Shown in pieces: positions 1-5,576 of a stretch of 5,576 nucleotides of DNA. The notes beneath the pieces were generated by a model that saw only the letters and a list, made by a program, of their open reading frames with translations, did not search any database and was not told where the DNA came from. Each line of letters starts with the position of its first letter. The first letter of the stretch is position 1. Source of the stretch: Rhodobacterales bacterium CG2_30_65_12 (GTDB lineage Bacteria; Pseudomonadota; Alphaproteobacteria; Rhodobacterales; Rhodobacteraceae); NCBI GenBank assembly GCA_001873585.1, contig MNZL01000168.1:1-5576 (forward strand), read 5' to 3'. Both the position numbers and the translations under genes were made by a program.

Positions 1-1436
<1,436 letters not shown>

Positions 1437-1444
1437 GGCGACGG

Positions 1445-1467
1445 AGGCCGGCGCTGTTTGCCGGCTT
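1445..1467 (+). terminator. Possible weak terminator hairpin after pyrG
   Basis: GCCGGC at 1447-1452 pairs with GCCGGC at 1460-1465 around a 7-base loop. One G-U pair and one A-U pair extend the stem outward to eight pairs. It lies 8 bases after the pyrG stop. Only a short TTGATT follows instead of a T-run, so it would be an inefficient intrinsic terminator, or it may simply protect the mRNA 3' end. It is the best terminator candidate for pyrG in this spacer. Confidence 0.35.
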
Positions 1468-1478
1468 GATTGCCGTGC

Positions 1479-1502
1479 CCGAGATCGGCGCCGAGATCGG
1501 CC
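1479..1502. repeat. 12-bp tandem repeat, two copies
   Basis: CCGAGATCGGCG (1479-1490) is followed directly by CCGAGATCGGCC (1491-1502). The copies differ only in the last base. They lie in the pyrG to TerB-like spacer, and the second copy forms the left arm of the hairpin at 1497-1521. This could be a simple replication-slippage duplication; no function can be read from it. Confidence 0.7.
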
Positions 1503-1521
1503 TCAGCCATAGTGAGGCTGA
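1497..1521. other. Nine-bp inverted repeat (hairpin) in the spacer
   Basis: Bases 1497-1505 pair with 1513-1521 (nine pairs, one of them G-U) around the 7-base loop GCCATAG. No T-run follows on either strand, so a standard intrinsic terminator is unlikely. It ends 27 bases upstream of the -35-like element of the next gene. It could be a protein-binding site or a pyrG 3' end structure. Confidence 0.45.
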
Positions 1522-1547
1522 AACGGATCAATAACACGTCCATGTGA

Positions 1548-1576
1548 TTGGCAGCGCGCGGCATCGGGTCTATATC
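1548..1576 (+). promoter_or_regulatory. Sigma-70-type promoter candidate for the TerB-like gene
   Basis: TTGGCA (1548-1553, five of six bases match the -35 consensus) is separated by exactly 17 bases from TATATC (1571-1576, four of six match the -10 consensus). The expected transcription start, about 7 bases past the -10 element, falls on the A of the ATG at 1583. No Shine-Dalgarno sequence precedes that ATG, which fits a leaderless mRNA. The elements are seen in the sequence; promoter activity is inferred. Confidence 0.5.
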
Positions 1577-1582
1577 GAATCC

Positions 1583-2020
1583 ATGCTCGATCGCTTGCTC
1601 AAATCTCTCTTCGCCCCGGAGCCGCTGCAGCTCGCTGACGCTGACGCCCGCCTCGCCCTGACCGCCCTTCTTGTGCGCCTCGCCCGGTCGGATCACGATT
1701 ACGCCCGCGCCGAGATCGACGAGATCGAGGGAATCATCGCCGCGCGCTACGGGTTGGGTCAGGCCGAGGCCACTGCGCTGCGCTGCGAAGCCGAGGCGCT
1801 CGAGGCCGAGGCCCCCGATACCGTGCGCTTCACGCAAGCCATCAAACAGGCGGTGCCCTACGAAGACCGCCGCCGCGTGATCGAAAGCGCCTGGGCCGTG
1901 GTGCTGGCCGATGGTGCGCGGGCAAGCGAGGAATCGGCGCTGATGCGGCTGGTGGCCAACCTGCTTGGCGTGAACGACCGCGATTCGAACATCGCCCGCC
2001 AGAAGGCGGCGAAATCCTGA
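1583..2020 (+). CDS. TerB-like (tellurite resistance B family) protein of unknown role
   Basis: A 145-residue, helix-rich acidic protein with no signal peptide or membrane segment, so probably cytosolic. It resembles the TerB-like family (COG4103 type) common in Rhodobacteraceae. Two related halves are visible: ARSDHDYARAEIDEIEGI (about residues 34-51) and VVLADGARASEESALMRLVA (about 106-125). Each has an Asp-rich turn followed by Glu, the feature thought to bind metal ions in TerB (D37, D39, E44; D110, E116, E117). An Ala/Glu-rich linker (about 60-80) joins them, followed by VPYEDRRRVIE. I chose the ATG at 1583, not the in-frame GTG at 1544, because family members begin near MLDRLL and a promoter-like pair ends just before it; the GTG would add 13 residues of unfamiliar sequence. 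No other ter genes are nearby, so the name reflects family and does not show tellurite resistance. Confidence 0.85.
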   Translation: MLDRLLKSLFAPEPLQLADADARLALTALLVRLARSDHDYARAEIDEIEGIIAARYGLGQAEATALRCEAEALEAEAPDTVRFTQAIKQAVPYEDRRRVIESAWAVVLADGARASEESALMRLVANLLGVNDRDSNIARQKAAKS

Positions 2021-2082
2021 GCACGTCGCTGCTTTCGTGTGCGCCATCGCCCCACGCCGGGCAGCGGCGGCTGAATACCGGT

Positions 2083-2098
2083 TGGTAAAATACTTGCA
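2083..2098 (+). promoter_or_regulatory. Sigma-54 (RpoN) -24/-12 promoter candidate for the ABC operon
   Basis: TGG at 2083-2085 (-24 element) and TTGCA at 2094-2098 (-12 element) have the exact sigma-54 geometry. The first G of the GG is 12 bases from the G of the GC, and the -12 element matches the TTGCA consensus fully. The middle of the -24 element is weak: TAAA stands where the consensus has CACG. The predicted start is about 2109, giving a leader of about 44 bases before the GTG at 2153. No good sigma-70 pair is seen in 2021-2152: TAAAAT at 2086-2091 has only AGCGGC at the -35 distance. RpoN control with NtrC is known for some enteric amino-acid transport operons; here it is an inference. 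No convincing NtrC site was found upstream. Confidence 0.45.
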
Positions 2099-2152
2099 CT
2101 CCGGCGCGAATTACGCCCTACTCGATCCTCGGAACAACGAGCTGCCAGGACC

Positions 2153-2932
2153 GTGCAAGAAAACACTCCGCCCGTCATCGAAATTCATGGCCTGCACAAG
2201 GCTTACGGCGACCTTGAAGTGCTCAAAGGGGTCGATCTCGTCGCGCCGCGCGGGCACGTGGTGGCGCTGATCGGCTCGTCGGGCTCAGGCAAATCCACCC
2301 TCCTGCGCTGCGCCAACCTGCTCGAAGAGAGCCAGCAGGGCGAGATTGTTTTCGAGGGTGAGCCGATTGCCTGGCGTGGCGCTGGTCAGGGCCGCCATCC
2401 GGCCGACCGGGGCCAGGTGACGCGCATCCGCACCAACCTCAGCATGGTGTTTCAGCAGTTCAACCTCTGGGCGCACATGACCATCCTCGAAAACGTGATG
2501 GAGGCGCCGGTGACGGTGCTCAAACGCGACCGTGCCGAGGTGGACGCGCGCGCGCGCCAGTATCTCGACAAGGTTGGCATCGGCGACAAGGCCGACGCCT
2601 GGCCGGCGCAGCTTTCCGGTGGCCAGCAGCAGCGCGCCGCGATCGCCCGCGCGCTCTGCATGGAGCCGCGTGCGTTGTTGTTCGACGAGCCCACCTCGGC
2701 GCTCGATCCCGAGCTTGAGCAAGAGGTGATCAAGGTCATCAAGGATCTCGCGGCCGAGGGCCGCACCATGATTATCGTGACCCACGATATGCGCCTGGCG
2801 GCGGATGTGGCGGATCACGTGGTTTTCCTGCATCTTGGGAAGGTCGAGGAGGAAGGCCCACCCGAGGCGGTCTTCGGCAATCCGCAAACCGAGCGGTTGC
2901 GCCAGTTCCTGTCGCACACCGCACACGCCTGA
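2153..2932 (+). CDS. HisP-like ATP-binding subunit of a polar amino-acid ABC importer
   Basis: Cytoplasmic ATPase that powers uptake of a polar amino acid, working as a dimer under the two permeases encoded downstream. It has 259 residues, close to the usual length for HisP. All ABC motifs are intact: Walker A GSSGSGKST (41-49, K47), Q-loop Q101 in MVFQQFNLWAHMT, signature LSGGQQQR (154-161), Walker B LLFDE (175-179), D-loop SALD (182-185) and switch H211 in VTHDM. FNLWAHMTILENVMEAP and the C-terminal GKVEEEGPPEAVFGNPQ closely follow HisP of the histidine/lysine/arginine/ornithine system, more than GlnQ. The start is GTG: no other start codon exists in frame between the stop at 2072 and strand beta-1. 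The AGGA at 2147-2150 is only two bases from it, a poorly placed ribosome site, so translation may be modest. It is the first gene of the operon; 25 bases separate it from the binding-protein gene. Confidence 0.95.
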   Translation: MQENTPPVIEIHGLHKAYGDLEVLKGVDLVAPRGHVVALIGSSGSGKSTLLRCANLLEESQQGEIVFEGEPIAWRGAGQGRHPADRGQVTRIRTNLSMVFQQFNLWAHMTILENVMEAPVTVLKRDRAEVDARARQYLDKVGIGDKADAWPAQLSGGQQQRAAIARALCMEPRALLFDEPTSALDPELEQEVIKVIKDLAAEGRTMIIVTHDMRLAADVADHVVFLHLGKVEEEGPPEAVFGNPQTERLRQFLSHTAHA

Positions 2933-2957
2933 CATCTGACAAGGGAGAAAAGACCAG

Positions 2958-3680
2958 ATGAACAAACTTATCCTGACCACCGCCGCGCTGGCGCTCGCCA
3001 CCGGCGCTGCGCTGGCCGAAAGCCATGGCTCGGTTGTCCGCATGGGCACCGAGGGCGCCTATGCGCCGTGGAACTACCTTGACGACAACGGCGACGTGGC
3101 CGGTTTCGAGCGCGACCTTGGCGACGAGCTGTGCAAGCGCGCCGAACTCACCTGCCAATGGGTGACAAACGACTGGGATTCGATCATCCCCAACCTCGTC
3201 TCGGGCAACTACGATACCATCATCGCCGGCATGTCGATCACCGACGAGCGCGATGCCGTGATTGATTTCACCCAGCCCTACACCCCGCCCGATCCGTCGT
3301 GCTACCTCGCGCTTTCGGCCGATGTCGATGTGACCAGCAGCATGATCGCGGGCCAGACCTCGACGATCCAGGCCGCCTTCGTGGCCGAGAGCGGCGCCAT
3401 GCTGGTGGAGTTCGCCACGCCTGAGGAAACCATTGGCGCGGTGCGCGCCGGCGAGGCCGACGCGGTGCTGGCCGATTGCTCCTATCTTGAGCCGATCGCG
3501 GCCGAGGGCGAGCTGGTGATGCTCGAGCGCAAGGAAATGATTGGCGGCGGCGTCGGCATGGGCCTGCGCGAGAGCGACGGCGAGTTGAAAGCCATGTTCG
3601 ACGCCGCGATCCAGTCGATGAAAGACGATGGCTCGCTGAATGCGCTGATCGAAAAGTGGGAAGTGGCTTCCACCTTCTGA
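2958..3680 (+). CDS. Periplasmic amino-acid-binding protein of the ABC importer (LAO/HisJ type, family 3)
   Basis: Captures the substrate in the periplasm and presents it to the permeases. It has 240 residues. Residues 1-20 are a Sec signal peptide (MNK, a hydrophobic core, then cleavage after ALA before ESHG). The family 3 fold is clear: GTEGAYAPWNY (30-40), GFERDLGDELC (49-59), IIPNLVSGNYD (76-86), then AGMSITDER with R98, which matches the Arg that holds the ligand carboxylate in LAO and HisJ. ADAVLAD ends at D173, the likely contact for the ligand amino group. C59 and C66 match the conserved disulfide of LAO and HisJ. Two further cysteines, C115 and C174, are less usual. A strong ribosome site, AAGGGAG (2941-2947), lies 10 bases before the ATG, and a hairpin follows the gene; both suggest higher expression than its neighbours. 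A basic amino acid is likely but not certain. Confidence 0.94.
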   Translation: MNKLILTTAALALATGAALAESHGSVVRMGTEGAYAPWNYLDDNGDVAGFERDLGDELCKRAELTCQWVTNDWDSIIPNLVSGNYDTIIAGMSITDERDAVIDFTQPYTPPDPSCYLALSADVDVTSSMIAGQTSTIQAAFVAESGAMLVEFATPEETIGAVRAGEADAVLADCSYLEPIAAEGELVMLERKEMIGGGVGMGLRESDGELKAMFDAAIQSMKDDGSLNALIEKWEVASTF

Positions 3681-3692
3681 GCTTGAACTCCC

Positions 3693-3718
3693 GGCCCTCT
3701 GCCCGCAGGTGGGGGGCC
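3693..3718 (+). other. GC-rich stem-loop between the binding-protein and permease genes
   Basis: GGCCC at 3693-3697 pairs with GGGCC at 3714-3718. An inner CTG/CAG stem (3699-3701 with 3706-3708) closes a CCCG loop, with unpaired bases on the right arm. It starts 12 bases after the stop codon. No T-run follows, so it is more likely an mRNA-stabilising or partly attenuating structure than a full terminator. Such structures are known after binding-protein genes, where they keep that product in excess of the permeases. Confidence 0.45.
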
Positions 3719-3737
3719 ACACCCGGAAGGCCACGCG

Positions 3738-4622
3738 ATGTTGGAAAGCTGTGCCGATCCCTCGGGCCTCGAGGGCCTGAGCTGGTTGCTGTGCTACCTC
3801 ACCACGGGCAAGCACATCGCGTTCTATGCCTCCTTCGGCACAGTCGCGCTTTTGCTCGCCATCACCGCGCCGCTGGCCCTGTCGTTCGGCTTTGCCGGGG
3901 CTGCGGCGGCGCGTTCGCGCTTTCTGCCGGTCTCGCTGATCGGCAAAACCTATACCTCGATCGTGCGTGGCGTGCCCGACATTGCCTTTTTCTTGTTTTT
4001 CGTGATCGCGCTTGATCAGGCATTCGAATTCGTCCGCCACAAGGTCAAATGCCCCGACTGGCCCGATGCGATCCGCCAAGGCAACGATTTCGTGGTTTGC
4101 GACGCGGCCAAGCTGCCGCTCTCATCCAGCCCGCAATGGGTGCATGAAACCTACGGTTTCATGCTCGCCGTGCTCACCTTCGCCATTGTCTTCGGCGCCT
4201 TCGCCGCCAACGTGCTCTACGGCGCAATGAAGGCGGTGCCCCGCGCCCAGATTGAAACCGCCGAGGCTTACGGCATGAGCCATGCCCAGGCCTTCTGGCG
4301 GATTCTCGTGCCGCAGATGTGGGTCTACGCCCTGCCGGGGCTCGGGAACCTGTGGATGATCCTGATCAAGGCCACGCCGCTCCTGTTCCTGCTCGGGGTT
4401 GAAGATATCGTTTACTGGGCGCGCGAGCTGGGCGGCACCAAGCAGGCCCGCTTCACCGATTTCCCGCATGGCAACTGGCTGGTCTACTACTTCGGCGCGC
4501 TGCTGGTGTTCTACCTCTTTGTCACCTGGGGGTCGGAAAAAGTGTTGGCGCGGGTGATGCGCAGGCTCAGCCACGGCCAGGCCACCGCCGGTGGCGAAGC
4601 GCTCAGGCGGGCGGGCGCATGA
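3738..4622 (+). CDS. HisQ-like permease subunit of the amino-acid ABC importer, with a periplasmic insertion
   Basis: Inner-membrane half of the translocation pore, paired with the next gene's product. It has 294 residues against about 230 for HisQ. Hydrophobic segments lie near 27-52, 78-95, 138-160, 198-220 and 249-267, fitting the five-helix HisQ plan with the N-terminus in the periplasm. YTSIVRGVPDIAF is the typical second-helix start. The EAA loop that docks the ATPase is at about 173-191: ETAEAYGMSHAQAFWRILVP. The extra length lies mainly in residues 96-137 between helices 2 and 3, predicted periplasmic, and contains C105 and C121. All four cysteines (C5, C19, C105, C121) fall in predicted periplasmic or membrane-edge segments. 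The ribosome site GGAAGG (3725-3730) is 7 bases before the ATG. The stop overlaps the next start (ATGA), indicating translational coupling. Confidence 0.93.
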   Translation: MLESCADPSGLEGLSWLLCYLTTGKHIAFYASFGTVALLLAITAPLALSFGFAGAAAARSRFLPVSLIGKTYTSIVRGVPDIAFFLFFVIALDQAFEFVRHKVKCPDWPDAIRQGNDFVVCDAAKLPLSSSPQWVHETYGFMLAVLTFAIVFGAFAANVLYGAMKAVPRAQIETAEAYGMSHAQAFWRILVPQMWVYALPGLGNLWMILIKATPLLFLLGVEDIVYWARELGGTKQARFTDFPHGNWLVYYFGALLVFYLFVTWGSEKVLARVMRRLSHGQATAGGEALRRAGA

Positions 4623-5425
4623 GCTGCACCCAGACCATCCTCGACTATGGCCTGCGCTCGATCGGCATCGGTGAGCGGCTGTTGCCGAGATCCGATTTCA
4701 CCCTTTGCCAGCAGTTCACCCTGATCGGTTCGGGGATGATCTGGAATGTCTATTTCGGCCTGATCGCGCTGGCGGCAGGGTTTTTCCTCGCCATTGCCTT
4801 GGCGCTCGGCAAGGGCTCGCGCCACTTTGTGCTGCGCAAGCTCTCGGAGTGGTTCATCTTCCTGTTTCGCGGCTCGCCGCTGTTCATCCAGTTCTTTTTC
4901 GCCTACTTCAGCTTTCTTGCCCTGAAGGGCGTGAGCCCGGTGTTCAACCCGTTTACTTCGGCTTGGCTAGGCGCTGCGGTTGTGCTGTTCTTCAACACCT
5001 CCGCCTATTCCGCCGAGATCTTCCACGGTGCGCTGAAGTCGATCCCGAAAGGCGATCTCGAAGCCGCCGACGCCTATGGCCTTGCCGGCTGGCACCGGTT
5101 TCGGCGAGTCACCTTCCCGACCATGCTGAGGCTGGCCTGGCCGGGCTATACCAACGAGGCGATCTTTCTGTTCCACGCCACCACGCTGGTCTTCTTCTCC
5201 GGCTTTCCGGCCTGGCAGCAGCGCGGCGACGCGCTCTATTACGCCAAGTATTTCGCCGACAAGACCTTCAACCCCTTTGTTCCCTACCCGATCCTGGCGA
5301 TGTATTTCATCATGCTCACGCTCTCGGTGATTGCCGTCTACGGCTGGATCGGCCGGCGGCTGAACCGGCACCTGCCGCAAGAGGCGCGCCGGCATTTCCG
5401 GCGGCTCCCCCGGCTGGCGCGCTGA
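4619..5425 (+). CDS. HisM-like permease subunit of the amino-acid ABC importer
   Basis: Second inner-membrane subunit, expected to form a heterodimer with the preceding permease. It has 268 residues, somewhat longer than HisM (about 238) because of an N-terminal stretch of about 37 residues before the first helix. Hydrophobic segments are near 38-63, 77-100, 115-136, 176-196 and 222-246. Typical features are FLFRGSPLFIQFFF (81-94), NTSAYSAEIFHGALKSIP (126-143) and the EAA loop at about 148-167, EAADAYGLAGWHRFRRVTFP, which contacts the ATPase. The C-terminus is very basic (RRHFRRLPRLAR), consistent with a cytoplasmic end. Its only two cysteines, C3 and C30, lie in the N-terminal segment predicted to be periplasmic. 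The ATG overlaps the previous stop by four bases (ATGA), so it is probably translationally coupled. It is the last gene of the transporter operon. Confidence 0.93.
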   Translation: MSCTQTILDYGLRSIGIGERLLPRSDFTLCQQFTLIGSGMIWNVYFGLIALAAGFFLAIALALGKGSRHFVLRKLSEWFIFLFRGSPLFIQFFFAYFSFLALKGVSPVFNPFTSAWLGAAVVLFFNTSAYSAEIFHGALKSIPKGDLEAADAYGLAGWHRFRRVTFPTMLRLAWPGYTNEAIFLFHATTLVFFSGFPAWQQRGDALYYAKYFADKTFNPFVPYPILAMYFIMLTLSVIAVYGWIGRRLNRHLPQEARRHFRRLPRLAR

Positions 5426-5434
5426 CCGGCGCGC
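5417..5434 (+). terminator. Possible weak terminator hairpin at the end of the ABC operon
   Basis: GCGCGC at 5417-5422 pairs with GCGCGC at 5429-5434 around a 6-base loop that contains the TGA stop of the second permease. No T-run follows, so intrinsic termination would be weak. It is listed because no better terminator candidate is seen between this operon and the next gene. Confidence 0.25.
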
Positions 5435-5454
5435 ATCAGGCTCCGCGTTCCCCC

Positions 5455-5483
5455 TTGCCGGCCTTGCGGGGCTCGGCTAGGGT
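5455..5483 (+). promoter_or_regulatory. Sigma-70-type promoter candidate for the right-edge gene
   Basis: TTGCCG (5455-5460) and TAGGGT (5478-5483) are separated by exactly 17 bases. The -35 element keeps TTG; the -10 element matches the consensus at only three positions (T, A and the last T), a weak GC-rich form not rare in high-GC alphaproteobacteria. The expected start is near 5490, directly before the palindrome at 5492-5505. This suggests that the downstream gene is transcribed separately from the transporter operon. Confidence 0.4.
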
Positions 5484-5491
5484 GCGCGAGA

Positions 5492-5505
5492 AATTTGATC
5501 AAATT
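5492..5505. promoter_or_regulatory. Perfect 14-bp palindrome, operator candidate
   Basis: AATTTGATCAAATT is a perfect inverted repeat centred on GATC. It is an AT-rich island in GC-rich DNA, 8 bases upstream of the ATG at 5514 and just past the predicted transcription start. This is where a repressor dimer would block early transcription. The regulator family cannot be named from the site alone. It does not have the FNR layout (TTGAT-N4-ATCAA), because the two halves abut. Confidence 0.55.
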
Positions 5506-5513
5506 GGTGACCC

Positions 5514-5576
5514 ATGAAGATCGGTATTCTCCAGACTGGCCATTCGCCAGACCAGATTCGCCCCGAGATGGGCGAT
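5514..5576 (+). CDS. Probable class I glutamine amidotransferase, N-terminal 21 codons only
   Basis: The frame opens with ATG at 5514 and runs off the window. The visible 21 residues begin MKIGILQTGHSPDQI, a beta-strand followed by a loop, and resemble the start of stand-alone type 1 glutamine amidotransferases (GMP-synthase glutaminase-like, COG0518 type) of Rhodobacteraceae. No catalytic residue is inside the window. A weak ribosome site, GGTGA (5506-5510), lies three bases before the ATG and abuts the palindrome. Such proteins release ammonia from glutamine for transfer to an acceptor, unknown here. It has its own promoter candidate, so it is probably not part of the transporter operon, although it may share the nitrogen theme. 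The call rests on a short N-terminus only. Confidence 0.6.
   Translation, partial: MKIGILQTGHSPDQIRPEMGD

Noticed and set aside
1544..1546. GTG start for the TerB-like protein
   Set aside because: It would add 13 residues unlike family members, has no ribosome site, and lies within the predicted promoter.
1583..2020. Tellurite resistance locus
   Set aside because: Only one TerB-like gene is present, with no terA, terC, terD or terZ neighbours, so the resistance role is not supported.
2021..2042. GCAC...GTGC half-sites as an NtrC-binding site upstream of the sigma-54 candidate
   Set aside because: The halves are 14 bases apart, whereas NtrC sites have about 7 between GCAC and GTGC. The rest of the match is also poor.
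2929..2940. CTGAC-AT-CTGAC direct repeat after the ATPase gene
   Set aside because: It is five bases long and overlaps the stop codon, so it is readily explained by chance.
2772..4079. Long open frame (435 codons) on the minus strand
   Set aside because: It lies antisense to the intact ATPase, binding-protein and permease genes, has a low-complexity Arg/Gly/His-rich translation with no family motifs, and is a typical by-product of codon bias in high-GC DNA.
5491..5506. FNR/FnrL box
   Set aside because: An FNR box needs TTGAT and ATCAA separated by four bases. Here they overlap in TTGATCAA, so the half-site spacing is wrong.
4705..5517. Plus-strand open frame of 270 codons overlapping the second permease
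   Set aside because: It is out of frame with a clear HisM-like permease, and its Arg/Ala/Pro-rich translation has no membrane segments or motifs.

Overview
The window is high-GC DNA with compact, all-forward genes. Its proteins look like those of a marine alphaproteobacterium, most likely of the Rhodobacteraceae (Roseobacter/Rhodobacter group). That placement is an inference from protein style, base composition, the pairing of pyrG with a small TerB-like gene, and promoter-like elements. No ribosomal RNA marker is present.

Layout. Bases 1-1436 hold the 3' seven-eighths of pyrG (CTP synthase), cut by the left edge. After a short spacer with two small hairpins and a 12-bp tandem repeat, a 145-residue TerB-like protein follows (1583-2020). 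A well-spaced promoter-like pair sits so close to its ATG that the transcript may be leaderless. Bases 2021-2152 are an intergenic region with a good sigma-54 (-24/-12) promoter candidate. Bases 2153-5425 form a complete four-gene amino-acid ABC importer operon: HisP-like ATPase, periplasmic binding protein, HisQ-like permease and HisM-like permease. The right edge (5514-5576) holds the first 21 codons of a probable class I glutamine amidotransferase. It appears to have its own promoter and a perfect 14-bp palindrome between that promoter and the start codon.

How it works together. The binding protein captures a polar, probably basic, amino acid in the periplasm and delivers it to the two permeases, which the ATPase drives. 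The HisP-like ATPase sequence and the LAO/HisJ-type disulfide in the binding protein point to the arginine/lysine/histidine/ornithine branch, but the substrate is not proven. The possible sigma-54 promoter and the neighbouring glutamine amidotransferase both hint at nitrogen metabolism. pyrG also uses glutamine, but appears to be an unlinked housekeeping gene.

All genes are intact apart from the two cut by the window edges. There is no RNA gene, mobile element or CRISPR array. I see no clearly new biological system. The points of interest are regulatory (sigma-54 candidate, leaderless candidate, palindromic operator) and structural (paired cysteines on the periplasmic side of the transporter, and a periplasmic insertion in the first permease).
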